Assembly (NCBI GenBank): GCA_024362935.1
Contig: JANCRA010000010.1
Span: forward strand, 878,001-942,000
DNA length: 64,000 nt
Direction of reading: 5' to 3'
Source of the DNA: Setophaga petechia
Taxonomy: Eukaryota; Chordata; Aves; Passeriformes; Parulidae
The notes under the pieces were generated by a model, which was given only the letters and a program-made list of their open reading frames with translations, searched no databases and was not told where the DNA came from. This document shows, piece after piece, positions 10,407 through 23,444 of the stretch (the stretch's first letter is position 1; each line of letters opens with the position of its first letter). A program made the translations under genes and the position numbers.

Positions 10407-10787
10407 ATGCAAGGCGTTTTAGACAACTTTCTTTTGCTTCTTGCAAAACACTCTGCACACCTGCCTGCAATCTCTAGAAGTCGATGGGAGATGTTTTCTG
10501 AACTGGCTCAGTTTCTCCTTGCGAGACATGGGGAAAAAGCAATTTGCTTAGATGCAGGTGAAAAGAGGCACCTACTACAGTGCACTGAAAAACTAATTGC
10601 TGCACAACTCTGGGATTGTGTAAGCAGCTTACAAACAGATAGAAAACAGCACCTTTCCACTCTCCTGCCTTTTCCATTGGCATTACTATTCGAATGGCAG
10701 CAGTTTTGGACAACTTTCTTTTGCTTCTTGCAAAACACTCTGCACACCTCCGTGCAACTTCTAGAAAAAATGAGAGTTGTTTTCTGA
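10407..10787 (+). pseudogene. D3 open frame, 126 codons
   Basis: Same translation as 5102-5482, with the same phase loss at the D3/D4 join. Confidence 0.2.
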
Positions 10788-11130
10788 ACTGGTACAGTTT
10801 CTCCTGAAGAGATATAATGCAAACGCTATTGGCTTAGATGTAGTAACAATAGGCAATTATTACAGTGCACTGCAAAGTCAATCGTAGTAGAACACTGGGA
10901 TTGTGTGTCCAGCTTGCAAACTGGTAGAAAACAGTACCGATCCGCTCTCCTGCATTTTCCCTTTCCAGGAACATTCGAATTGATGGCTTTTTTGGACAAG
11001 TTACTTTTTCTTGTTGCAAAACACGCTGCAGAGCTGCCTGCAACCTCTAGAGCACGATGGGAGGTTTTTTGTGAACAGACACAGTTTCTCCTGGCGAGAC
11101 ATAATGAAAAAGCTTTTTGCTAAGGTGTAG

Positions 11131-11335
11131 CCGGCAGGAGACGCTAAAGACCAGGAGACGGAGCACTGTGCCTTTAAGCGCCGCTTCCGGGTGTCTCTCG
11201 GCTGTAGCTGTTCTCCGGAGCACGCCGCGATCGGCGTAACGACACCAGATTCGTCGCGCCAAGAAGCGTCTTCTCCTTCTCCGGGAAAAAGAGACTGCGG
11301 CAGCTTCTGAACGGCGAACTACGAAGCGGCACAAA
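11131..11335 (+). other. CpG-rich insert, candidate promoter (copy 3)
   Basis: Shares the 'attcgtcgcg' variant with copy 2, so these two adjacent modules are closest relatives at this site. The ETS-type site is at 11184-11192. Confidence 0.6.
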
Positions 11336-11404
11336 ACTGGGATTGGGTAAGCAGCTTTCAAAGTGATAGAAAACAGTACTTTCCCACTCTCTTGCCTTTC
11401 CCTT

Positions 11405-14400
11405 CACATTAATACTTGAAAGGAAGGCATCTTAGACAACTTTCTTTTACATTTTGCAAAACACACTGCAGCCCTCTGTGCAACTTCTAGAACACGATGG
11501 AAGTTGTTTAGTGAGCAGCAACGTTTTCCCCTTGCGAGACATTGTGAAAAAGCTATTTGCTCAGATGTAGGTATCAAGAAACACTTACTGCCGTGCACTG
11601 ACAAGCTAATTGCTACACAGCACTGGGATTGTGTTAGCAGCTTGCAAAGTGCTAGAAAACAGTACTTTCCCACTCTCTTGCCTTTCCCTACACATTAATA
11701 CTTGAAAGGAAGGCGTCTTAGACAACTTTCTTTTTCTTGTGTCAAAACACACTGCAGCCCTCTGTGCAACTTCTAGAACACGATAGGAGATGTTTAGTGA
11801 GCAGGAAGGTTTTCTCCTTGGGAGACATAGTGAAAAAGTTATTTGCTTAGATGTAGGTGACAGGAAACACTTACTGCAGTGAAGTGACAAGTTAATTGGT
11901 ACACAGCACTGGGATTGTGTTAGCAGCCTGCAAAGTGCTAGAAAACAGTACTTTCCCACTCTCTTGCCTTTCCCTTCACATTAATACTTGAAAGGAAGGC
12001 ATCTTAGACAACTTTCTTTTTCTTGTGTCAAAAAACTCTGCAGCCCTCTCTGCAACATCTACTACACGATGGAAGTTGTTTAGTGAGCAGGAAGGTTTTC
12101 TCCTTGCGAGACATACTGAAAAAGCTATTTGCTTAGATGTAGGTGACAAGAAACACTTACTGCAGTGCACTGAAAAGCTAACTGCTCCACAGCACTAGTA
12201 CTGTGTTAGCAGCTTGCAAAGTGCTAGAAAACAGTACTTTCCCACTCTCTTGCCTTTCCCTTCACATTAATACTTGAAAGGAAGGCGTCTTAGACAACTT
12301 TGTTTTACATTTTGCAAAACACACTGCAGCCCTCTGTGCAACTTCTACAACACGATGGAAGTTGTTTAGTGAGCAGCAACGTTTTCCCCTTGCGAAACAA
12401 AGGGAAAAAGCTATTTGCTCAGATGTAGGTATCAAGAAACACTTACTGCCGTGCACTGACAAGCTAATTGCTACACAGCACTGCGATTGTGTTAGCAGCT
12501 TGCAAAGTGCTAGAAAACAGTACTTTCCCACTCTCTTGCCTTTCCCTTCACATTAATACTTGAAAGGAAGGCGTCTTAGACAACTTTCTTTTTCTTGTTA
12601 CAGAACACACTGCAGCCCTCTGTTCAACTTCTAGAACACGATAGGAGATGTTTAGTGAGCAAGAAGGTTTTCTCCTTGGGAGACATAGTGAAAAAGCTAT
12701 TTGCTTAGATGTAGGTGACAAGAAACACTTACTGCAGTGAAGTGACAAGTTAATTGGTACACAGCACTGGGATTGTGTTAGCAGCTCTCAAAGTGATTGA
12801 AAACAGTACTTTCCCACTCTCTTGCCTTTCCCTTCACATTAATACTTGAAAGGAAGGCATCTTAGACAACTTTCTTTTTCTTGTGTCAAAAAACTCTGCA
12901 GCCCTCTCTGCCAGATCTACAACACGATGGAAGTTGTTTAGTGAGCAGGAAGGTTTTCTCCTTGCGAGACATAGTGAAAAAGCTATTTGCTTAGATGTAG
13001 GTGACAAGAAACACTTACTGCAGTGCACTGAACAGCTAACTGCTCCACAGCACTAGTACTGTGTTAGCAGCTTGCAAAGTGCTAGAAAACAGTACTTTCC
13101 CACTTTCTTGCCTTTCCCTTCACATTAATACTTGAAAGGAAGGCATCTTAGACAACTTTCTTTTTCTTGTGTCAAAAAACTCTGCAGCCCTCTCTGCAAC
13201 ATCTACAACACGATGGAAGTTGTTTAGTGAGCAGGAAGGTTTTCTCCTTGCGAGACATAGTGAAAAAGCTATTTGCTTAGATGTAGGTGACAAGAAACAC
13301 TTACTGCAGTGCATTGAACAGCTAATTGCTACACAGAACTGGGATTGTGTTAGCAGCTTGCAAAGTGCTAGAAAACAGTACTTTCCCACTCTCTTGCCTT
13401 TCCCTTCACATTAATACTTGAAAGGAAGGCATCTTAGACAACTTTCTTTTTCTTGTGTCAAAAAACTCTGCAGCCTTCTCTGCAACATCTACATCACGAT
13501 GGAATTTGTTTAGTGAGCAGGAAGGTTTTCTCCTTGCGGGACATAGTGAAAAAGCTTTTTGCTTAGATGTAGGAGACAAGAAACACTTACTGCAGTGCAC
13601 TGAACAGCTAACTGCTACACAGCACTAGGACTGTGTTAGCAGCTTGCAAAGTGCTAGAAAACAGTACTTTCCCACTCTCTTGCCTTTCCCTTCACATTAA
13701 TACTTGAAAGGAAGGCGTCTTAGACAACTTTCTTTTTCTTGTTACAGAACACACTGCAGCCTTCTGTGCAACTTCTAGAACACGATAGGAGATGTTTAGT
13801 GAGCAAGAAGGTTTTCTCCTTGGGAGACATAGTGAAAAAGCTATTTGCTTAGATGTCGGTGACAAGAAACACTTACTGCAGTGGACTGAAAAGCTTACTG
13901 CTACACAGCACTGCGATTGTGTTAGCAGCCTGCAAAGTGCTAGAAAACAGTACTTTCCCACTCTCTTGCCTTTCCCTTCACATTAATACTTGAAAGGAAG
14001 GCATCTTAGACAACTTTCTTTTTCTTGTGTCAAAAAACTCTGCAGCCCTCTCTGCAACATCTACAACACGATGGAAGTTGTTTAGTGCGCAGGAAGGTTT
14101 TCTCCTTGCGAGACATTGTGAAAAAGCTATTTGCTTAGATGTAGGTGACAAGAAACACTTACTGCAGTGCACTGAACAGCTAATTGCTACACAGCACTGG
14201 GATTGTGTTAGCAGCTTGCAAAGTGCTAGAAAACAGTACTTTCCCACTCTCTTGCCTTTCCCTTCACATTAATACTTGAAAGGAAGGCGTCTTAGACAAC
14301 TTTCTTTTTCTTGTGTCAAAACACAGTGCAGCCCTCTGTGCAACTTCTAGGACACGATAGGAAATGTTTAGGGAGCAGGAAGGTTTTCTCCTTGCGAGAC

Positions 14401-16838
14401 ATAGTGAAAAAGCTATTTGCTTAGATGGAGGTGACAAGAAACCCTTACTGCAGTGCAGTGACAAGTTAATTGGTACACAGCACTGGGATTGTGTTAGCAG
14501 CTCTCAAAGTGCTAGAAAACAGTACTTTCCCACTCTCTTGCCTTTCCCTTCACATTAATACTTGAAAGGAAGGCATCTTTGACAACTTTCTTTTATATTT
14601 TGCAAAACACACTGCAGCCCTCTGTGCAACTTCTAGAACACTATGGAAGTTGTTTAGTGAGCAGCAACGTTTTCCCCTTGCGAGACATTGTGAAAAAGCT
14701 ATTTGCTCAGATGTAGGTATCAAGAAACACTTACTGCCGTGCACTGACAAGCTAATTGCTACACAGCACTGGGATTGTGTTAGCAGCTTGCAAAGTGCTA
14801 GAAAACAGTACTTTCCCACTCTCTTGCCTTTCCCTACACATTAATACTTGAAAGGAAGGCGTCTTAGACAACTTTCTTTTTCTTGTTACAGAACACACTG
14901 CAGCCCTCTGTGCAACTTCTAGAACACGATAGGAGATGTTTAGTGAGCAGGAAGGTTTTCTCCTTGGGAGACATAGTGAAAAAGTTATTTGCTTAGATGT
15001 AGGTGACAAGAAACACTTACTGCAGTGAAGTGACAAGTTAATTGGTACACAGCACTGGGATTGTGTTAGCAGCCTGCAAAGTGCTAGAAAACAGTACTTT
15101 CCCACTCTCTTGCCTTTCCCTTCACATTAATACTTGAAAGGAAGGCATCTTAGACAACTTTCTTTTTCTTGTGTCAAAAAACTCTGCAGCCCTCTCTGCA
15201 ACATCTACTACACGATGGAAGTTGTTTAGTGAGCAGGAAGGTTTTCTCCTTGCGAGACATAGTGAAAAAGCTATTTGCTTAGATGTAGGTGACAAGAAAC
15301 ACTTACTGCAGTGCACTGAAAAGCTAACTGCTCCACAGCACTAGTACTGTGTTAGCAGCTTGCAAAGTGCTAGAAAACAGTACTTTCCCACTCTCTTGCC
15401 TTTCCCTTCACATTAATACTTGAAAGGAAGGCGTCTTAGACAACTTTCTTTTTCTTGTTACAGAACACACTGCAGCCCTATGTTCAACTTCAACAACACG
15501 ATGGAAGTTGTTTAGTGAGCAGCAACGTTTTCCCCTTGTGAGACAAAGTGAAAAAGGTATTTGCTCAGATGTAGGTATCAAGAAACACTTACTCCAGTGC
15601 ACTGACAATCTAATTGCTACACAGCACTGCGATTGTGTTAGCAGCTTGCAAAGTGCTAGAAAACAGTACTTTCCCACTCTCTTGCCTTTCCCTTCACATT
15701 AATACTTGAAAGGAAGGCGTCTTAGACAACTTTCTTTTTCTTGTTACAGAACACACTGCAGCCCTCTGTTCAACTTCTAGAACACGATAGGAGATGTTTA
15801 GTGAGCAAGAAGGTTTTCTCCTTGGGAGACATAGTGAAAAAGCTATTTGCTTAGATGTAGGTGACAAGAAACACTTACTGCAGTGCATTCAAAAGCTAAC
15901 TGCTACACAGCACTGGGATTGTGTTAGCAGCCTGCAAAGTGCTAGAAAACAGTACTTTCCCACTCTCTTGCCTTTCCCTTCACATTAATACTTGAAAGGA
16001 AGGCATCTTAGACAACTTTCTTTTTCTTGTGTCAAAAAACTCTGCAGCCCTCTCTGCAACATCTACAACACGATGGAAGTTGTTTAGTGAGCAGGAAGGT
16101 TTTCTCCTTGCGAGACATAGTGAAAAAGCTATTTGCTTAGATGTAGGTGACAAGAAACACTTACTGCCGTGCACTGAACAGCTAATTGCTACACAGAACT
16201 GGGATTGTGTTAGCAGCTTGCAAAGTGCTAGAAAACAGTACTTTCCCACTCTCTTGCCTTTCCCTTCACATTAATACTTGAAAGGAAGGCATCTTAGACA
16301 ACTTTCTTTTTCTTGTGTCAAAAAACTCTGCAGCCCTCTCTGCAACATCTACAACACGATGGAAGTTGTTTAGTGAGCAGGAAGGTTTTCTCCTTGCGAG
16401 ACGTAGTGAAAAAGCTATTTGCTTAGATGTAGGTGACAAGAAACACTTACTGCAGTGCACTGAACAGCTAATTGCTACACAGAACTGGGATTGTGTTAGC
16501 AGCTTGCAAAGTGCTAGAAAACAGTACTTTCCCACTCTCTTGCCTTTCCCTTCACATTAATACTTGAAAGGAAGGCGTCTTAGACAACTTTCTTTTTCTT
16601 GTTACAGAACACACTGCAGCCCTCTGTGCAACTTCTAGAACACGATAGGAAATGTTTAGTGAGCAGGAAGGTTTTCTCCTTGCGAGACATAGTGAAAAAG
16701 CTATTTGCTTAGATGTAGGTGACAAGAAACCCTTACTCCAGTGCAGTGACAAGTTAATTGGTACACAGCACTGGGATTGTGTTAGCAGCCTGCAAAGTGC
16801 TAGAAAACAGTACTTTCCCACTCTCTTGCCTTTCCCTT
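11405..16838. repeat. Standard monomer block 3 (19 x 286 bp)
   Basis: The order is A-B-C-A-B-C-C-C-B-C-B followed by A-B-C-A-B-C-C-B. The first eleven form the 3,146-bp pattern that also appears twice in block 6. The fourth monomer of the second set (15409-15694) has an A-like right half with a B-like left half ('ttgttacagaac', 'ccctatgttc', then 'gagcagcaacg'). The block ends with C carrying 'gagacgtag', then the edge B monomer. Confidence 0.93.
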
Positions 16839-16853
16839 CACATTAATACTTGA

Positions 16854-17330
16854 AAGGAAGGCGTCTTAGACAACTTTCTTTTTCTTGCTGCAAAACATTC
16901 TGCAGCCCTCTGTGCAACCTGTACAGCACGATGGAAGTTGTTTAATGAGCAGGAACATTTTCTCCTAGTGAGAGATATTGAAAAAGCTTTTTGCTTAGAT
17001 GTAGGTTACCACAGGCAGTTACTGCAGTGCACTGCAAAGCTAATAGATGCACAACACTGGGATTGTGTGCCCAGCTTGCAAAGTGGTAGGAAACAGTACC
17101 TTTCCACTCTTCCTGCTTTTTCCATGCACATTACTATTCGAATGGAAAGAATTTTAGACAACTTTCTTTGGCTTCTTGCAAAACACTCTGCACACCTGCC
17201 TGCAATCTCTAGAAGTCGATGGGAGATATTTTCTGAACTGGCTCAGTTTCTCTTTGCAAGACATGGGGAAAAAGCAATTTGCTTAGATATAGGTGAAAAG
17301 AGGCACCTACTACAGTGCACTGCAAGCTAA
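16854..17330 (+). pseudogene. Fossil open frame across D1-D2, unbroken
   Basis: About 158 codons, with the same translation as 9833-10309. Confidence 0.25.
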
Positions 17331-17427
17331 TTGCTGCACAACACGCAGATTGTGTAAGCAGGTTGCAAACTGATAGAAAACAGTACCTCTCCCTTCTCCT
17401 GCCTTTTCTATTCACATTTCTATTTGA

Positions 17428-17808
17428 ATGCAAGGCGTTTTAGACAACTTTCTTTTGCTTCTTGCAAAACACTCTGCACACCTGCCTGCAATCTCTAGAA
17501 GTCGATGGGAGATGTTTTCTGAACTGGCTCAGTTTCTCCTTGCGAGACATGGGGAAAAAGCAATTTGCTTAGATGCAGGTGAAAAGAGGCACCTACTACA
17601 GTGCACTGAAAAACTAATTGCTGCACAACTCTGGGATTGTGTAAGCAGCTTACAAACAGATAGAAAACAGCACCTTTCCACTCTCCTGCCTTTTCCATTG
17701 GCATTACTATTCGAATGGCAGCAGTTTTGGACAACTTTCTTTTGCTTCTTGCAAAACACTCTGCACACCTCCGTGCAACTTCTAGAAAAAATGAGAGTTG
17801 TTTTCTGA
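17428..17808 (+). pseudogene. D3 open frame, 126 codons
   Basis: Same translation as the other D3 copies. Confidence 0.2.
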
Positions 17809-18151
17809 ACTGGTACAGTTTCTCCTGAAGAGATATAATGCAAACGCTATTGGCTTAGATGTAGTAACAATAGGCAATTATTACAGTGCACTGCAAAGTC
17901 AATCGTAGTAGAACACTGGGATTGTGTGTCCAGCTTGCAAACTGGTAGAAAACAGTACCGATCCGCTCTCCTGCATTTTCCCTTTCCAGGAACATTCGAA
18001 TTGATGGCTTTTTTGGACAAGTTACTTTTTCTTGTTGCAAAACACGCTGCAGAGCTGCCTGCAACCTCTAGAGCACGATGGGAGGTTTTTTGTGAACAGA
18101 CACAGTTTCTCCTGGCGAGACATAATGAAAAAGCTTTTTGCTAAGGTGTAG

Positions 18152-18356
18152 CCGGCAGGAGACGCTAAAGACCAGGAGACGGAGCACTGTGCCTTTAAGC
18201 GCCGCTTCCGGGTGTCTCTCGGCTGTAGCTGTTCTCCGGAGCACGCCGCGATCGGCGTAACGACACCAGATTCTTCGCGCCAAGAAGCGTCTTCTCCTTC
18301 TCCGGGAAAAAGAGACTGCGGCAGCTTCTGAACGGCGAACTACGAAGCGGCACAAA
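18152..18356 (+). other. CpG-rich insert, candidate promoter (copy 4)
   Basis: Carries the 'attcttcgcg' variant, as in copy 1. The ETS-type site is at 18205-18213. Confidence 0.6.
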
Positions 18357-18425
18357 ACTGGGATTGGGTAAGCAGCTTTCAAAGTGATAGAAAACAGTAC
18401 TTTCCCACTCTCTTGCCTTTCCCTT

Positions 18426-21400
18426 CACATTAATACTTGAAAGGAAGGCATCTTAGACAACTTTCTTTTACATTTTGCAAAACACACTGCAGCCCTCTGT
18501 GCAACTTCTAGAACACGATGGAAGTTGTTTAGTGAGCAGCAACGTTTTCCCCTTGCGAGACATTGTGAAAAAGCTATTTGCTCAGATGTAGGTATCAAGA
18601 AACACTTACTGCCGTGCACTGACAAGCTAATTGCTACACAGCACTGCGATTGTGTTAGCAGCTTGCAAAGTGCTAGAAAACAGTACTTTCCCACTCTCTT
18701 GCCTTTCCCTACACATTAATACTTGAAAGGAAGGCGTCTTAGACAACTTTCTTTTTCTTGTGTCAAAACACACTGCAGCCCTCTGTGCAACTTCTAGAAC
18801 ACGATAGGAGATGTTTAGTGAGCAGGAAGGTTTTCTCCTTGGGAGACATAGTGAAAAAGTTATTTGCTTAGATGTAGGTGACAGGAAACACTTACTGCAG
18901 TGAAGTGACAAGTTAATTGGTACACAGCACTGGGATTGTGTTAGCAGCCTGCAAAGTGCTAGAAAACAGTACTTTCCCACTCTCTTGCCTTTCCCTTCAC
19001 ATTAATACTTGAAAGGAAGGCATCTTAGACAACTTTCTTTTTCTTGTGTCAAAAAACTCTGCAGCCCTCTCTGCAACATCTACTACACGATGGAAGTTGT
19101 TTAGTGAGCAGGAAGGTTTTCTCCTTGCGAGACATACTGAAAAAGCTATTTGCTTAGATGTAGGTGACAAGAAACACTTACTGCAGTGCACTGAAAAGCT
19201 AACTGCTCCACAGCACTAGTACTGTGTTAGCAGCTTGCAAAGTGCTAGAAAACAGTACTTTCCCACTCTCTTGCCTTTCCCTTCACATTAATACTTGAAA
19301 GGAAGGCGTCTTAGACAACTTTGTTTTACATTTTGCAAAACACACTGCAGCCCTCTGTGCAACTTCTACAACACGATGGAAGTTGTTTAGTGAGCAGCAA
19401 CGTTTTCCCCTTGCGAAACAAAGGGAAAAAGCTATTTGCTCAGATGTAGGTATCAAGAAACACTTACTGCCGTGCACTGACAAGCTAATTGCTACACAGC
19501 ACTGCGATTGTGTTAGCAGCTTGCAAAGTGCTAGAAAACAGTACTTTCCCACTCTCTTGCCTTTCCCTTCACATTAATACTTGAAAGGAAGGCGTCTTAG
19601 ACAACTTTCTTTTTCTTGTTACAGAACACACTGCAGCCCTCTGTTCAACTTCTACAACACGATAGGAGATGTTTAGTGAGCAAGAAGGTTTTCTCCTTGG
19701 GAGACATAGTGAAAAAGCTATTTGCTTAGATGTAGGTGACAAGAAACACTTACTGCAGTGCATTCAAAAGCTAACTGCTACACAGCACTGGGATTGTGTT
19801 AGCAGCTTGCAAAGTGCTAGAAAACAGTACTTTCCCACTCTCTTGCCTTTCCCTACACATTAATACTTGAAAGGAAGGCGTCTTAGACAACTTTCTTTTT
19901 CTTGTTACAGAACACACTGCAGCCCTCTGTGCAACTTCTAGAACACGATAGGAGATGTTTAGTGAGCAGGAAGGTTTTCTCCTTGGGAGACATAGTGAAA
20001 AAGTTATTTGCTTAGATGTAGGTGACAAGAAACACTTACTGCAGTGAAGTGACAAGTTAATTGGTACACAGCACTGGGATTGTGTTAGCAGCCTGCAAAG
20101 TGCTAGAAAACAGTACTTTCCCACTCTCTTGCCTTTCCCTTCACATTAATACTTGAAAGGAAGGCATCTTAGACAACTTTCTTTTTCTTGTGTCAAAAAA
20201 CTCTGCAGCCCTCTCTGCAACATCTACTACACGATGGAAGTTGTTTAGTGAGCAGGAAGGTTTTCTCCTTGCGAGACATACTGAAAAAGCTATTTGCTTA
20301 GATGTAGGTGACAAGAAACACTTACTGCAGTGCACTGAAAAGCTAACTGCTCCACAGCACTAGTACTGTGTTAGCAGCTTGCAAAGTGCTAGAAAACAGT
20401 ACTTTCCCACTCTCTTGCCTTTCCCTTCACATTAATACTTGAAAGGAAGGCGTCTTAGACAACTTTGTTTTACATTTTGCAAAACACACTGCAGCCCTCT
20501 GTGCAACTTCTACAACACGATGGAAGTTGTTTAGTGAGCAGCAACGTTTTCCCCTTGCGAAACAAAGTGAAAAAGCTATTTGCTCAGATGTAGGTATCAA
20601 GAAACACTTACTGCCGTGCACTGACAAGCTAATTGCTACACAGCACTGCGATTGTGTTAGCAGCTTGCAAAGTGCTAGAAAACAGTACTTTCCCACTCTC
20701 TTGCCTTTCCCTTCACATTAATACTTGAAAGGAAGGCGTCTTAGACAACTTTCTTTTTCTTGTTACAGAACACACTGCAGCCCTCTGTTCAACTTCTAGA
20801 ACACGATAGGAGATGTTTAGTGAGCAAGAAGGTTTTCTCCTTGGGAGACATAGTGAAAAAGCTATTTGCTTAGATGTAGGTGACAAGAAACACTTACTGC
20901 AGTGCATTCAAAAGCTAACTGCTACACAGCACTGGGATTGTGTTAGCAGCCTGCAAAGTGCTAGAAAACAGTACTTTCCCACTCTCTTGCCTTTCCCTTC
21001 ACATTAATACTTGAAAGGAAGGCATCTTAGACAACTTTCTTTTTCTTGTGTCAAAAAACTCTGCAGCCCTCTCTGCAACATCTACAACACGATGGAAGTT
21101 GTTTAGTGAGCAGGAAGGTTTTCTCCTTGCGAGACATAGTGAAAAAGCTATTTGCTTAGATGTAGGTGACAAGAAACACTTACTGCCGTGCACTGAACAG
21201 CTAATTGCTACACAGAACTGGGATTGTGTTAGCAGCTTGCAAAGTGCTAGAAAACAGTACTTTCCCACTCTCTTGCCTTTCCCTTCACATTAATACTTGA
21301 AAGGAAGGCATCTTAGACAACTTTCTTTTTCTTGTGTCAAAAAACTCTGCAGCCCTCTCTGCAACATCTACAACACGATGGAAGTTGTTTAGTGAGCAGG

Positions 21401-21857
21401 AAGGTTTTCTCCTTGCGAGACGTAGTGAAAAAGCTATTTGCTTAGATGTAGGTGACAAGAAACACTTACTGCAGTGCACTGAACAGCTAATTGCTACACA
21501 GAACTGGGATTGTGTTAGCAGCTTGCAAAGTGCTAGAAAACAGTACTTTCCCACTCTCTTGCCTTTCCCTTCACATTAATACTTGAAAGGAAGGCGTCTT
21601 AGACAACTTTCTTTTTCTTGTTACAGAACACACTGCAGCCCTCTGTGCAACTTCTAGAACACGATAGGAAATGTTTAGTGAGCAGGAAGGTTTTCTCCTT
21701 GCGAGACATAGTGAAAAAGCTATTTGCTTAGATGTAGGTGACAAGAAACCCTTACTCCAGTGCAGTGACAAGTTAATTGGTACACAGCACTGGGATTGTG
21801 TTAGCAGCCTGCAAAGTGCTAGAAAACAGTACTTTCCCACTCTCTTGCCTTTCCCTT
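18426..21857. repeat. Standard monomer block 4 (12 x 286 bp), shortest block
   Basis: The order is A-B-C-A-B-B-C-A-B-C-C-B. Two type B monomers lie side by side (19570 and 19856). After them the B-C-A-B series starts again, which looks like an out-of-register exchange that joined two copies of the pattern. The total interval of 5,019 bp is exactly one monomer shorter than in copies 1 and 2. Confidence 0.93.
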
Positions 21858-21872
21858 CACATTAATACTTGA

Positions 21873-22349
21873 AAGGAAGGCGTCTTAGACAACTTTCTTT
21901 TTCTTGCTGCAAAACATTCTGCAGCCCTCTGTGCAACCTGTACAGCACGATGGAAGTTGTTTAATGAGCAGGAACATTTTCTCCTAGTGAGAGATATTGA
22001 AAAAGCTTTTTGCTTAGATGTAGGTTACCACAGGCAGTTACTGCAGTGCACTGCAAAGCTAATAGATGCACAACACTGGGATTGTGTGCCCAGCTTGCAA
22101 AGTGGTAGGAAACAGTACCTTTCCACTCTTCCTGCTTTTTCCATGCACATTACTATTCGAATGGAAAGAATTTTAGACAACTTTCTTTGGCTTCTTGCAA
22201 AACACTCTGCACACCTGCCTGCAATCTCTAGAAGTCGATGGGAGATATTTTCTGAACTGGCTCAGTTTCTCTTTGCAAGACATGGGGAAAAAGCAATTTG
22301 CTTAGATATAGGTGAAAAGAGGCACCTACTACAGTGCACTGCAAGCTAA
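21873..22349 (+). pseudogene. Fossil open frame across D1-D2, unbroken
   Basis: About 158 codons, same translation as 9833-10309. Confidence 0.25.
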
Positions 22350-22446
22350 TTGCTGCACAACACGCAGATTGTGTAAGCAGGTTGCAAACTGATAGAAAAC
22401 AGTACCTCTCCCTTCTCCTGCCTTTTCTATTCACATTTCTATTTGA

Positions 22447-22827
22447 ATGCAAGGCGTTTTAGACAACTTTCTTTTGCTTCTTGCAAAACACTCTGCACAC
22501 CTGCCTGCAATCTCTAGAAGTCGATGGGAGATGTTTTCTGAACTGGCTCAGTTTCTCCTTGCGAGACATGGGGAAAAAGCAATTTGCTTAGATGCAGGTG
22601 AAAAGAGGCACCTACTACAGTGCACTGAAAAACTAATTGCTGCACAACTCTGGGATTGTGTAAGCAGCTTACAAACAGATAGAAAACAGCACCTTTCCAC
22701 TCTCCTGCCTTTTCCATTGGCATTACTATTCGAATGGCAGCAGTTTTGGACAACTTTCTTTTGCTTCTTGCAAAACACTCTGCACACCTCCGTGCAACTT
22801 CTAGAAAAAATGAGAGTTGTTTTCTGA
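22447..22827 (+). pseudogene. D3 open frame, 126 codons
   Basis: Same translation as the other D3 copies. Confidence 0.2.
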
Positions 22828-23170
22828 ACTGGTACAGTTTCTCCTGAAGAGATATAATGCAAACGCTATTGGCTTAGATGTAGTAACAATAGGCAATTAT
22901 TACAGTGCACTGCAAAGTCAATCGTAGTAGAACACTGGGATTGTGTGTCCAGCTTGCAAACTGGTAGAAAACAGTACCGATCCGCTCTCCTGCATTTTCC
23001 CTTTCCAGGAACATTCGAATTGATGGCTTTTTTGGACAAGTTACTTTTTCTTGTTGCAAAACACGCTGCAGAGCTGCCTGCAACCTCTAGAGCACGATGG
23101 GAGGTTTTTTGTGAACAGACACAGTTTCTCCTGGCGAGACATAATGAAAAAGCTTTTTGCTAAGGTGTAG

Positions 23171-23375
23171 CCGGCAGGAGACGCTAAAGACCAGGAGACG
23201 GAGCACTGTGCCTTTAAGCGCCGCTTCCGGGTGTCTCTCGGCTGTAGCTGTTCTCCGGAGCACGCCGCGATCGGCGTAACGACACCAGATTCTTCGCGCC
23301 AAGAAGCGTCTTCTCCTTCTCCGGGAAAAAGAGAATGCGGCAGCTTCTGAACGGCGAACTACGAAGCGGCACAAA
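23171..23375 (+). other. CpG-rich insert, candidate promoter (copy 5)
   Basis: Has a private 'gagaatgcgg' substitution near its right end. The ETS-type site is at 23224-23232. Confidence 0.6.
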
Positions 23376-23444
23376 ACTGGGATTGGGTAAGCAGCTTTCA
23401 AAGTGATAGAAAACAGTACTTTCCCACTCTCTTGCCTTTCCCTT

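Larger units (their letters stand above)
9818..11404. repeat. Module D, copy 2
   Basis: A complete lineage I module. It is nearly identical to copy 1 but keeps CGA in the D2 frame. Confidence 0.95.
16839..18425. repeat. Module D, copy 3
   Basis: Complete lineage I module, 1,587 bp. Its insert has the 'attcttcgcg' variant. Confidence 0.95.
21858..23444. repeat. Module D, copy 4
   Basis: Complete lineage I module. Its insert has a private C-to-A change ('gagaatgcgg'). Confidence 0.95.

Noticed and set aside
9833..10787. Module D frames as a functional gene
   Set aside because: Frame losses between D2, D3 and D4, a nonsense change in one copy, no ATG near the beginning of the D1 frame, and no recognised domain all argue against it. 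It is kept only as a low-confidence fossil.
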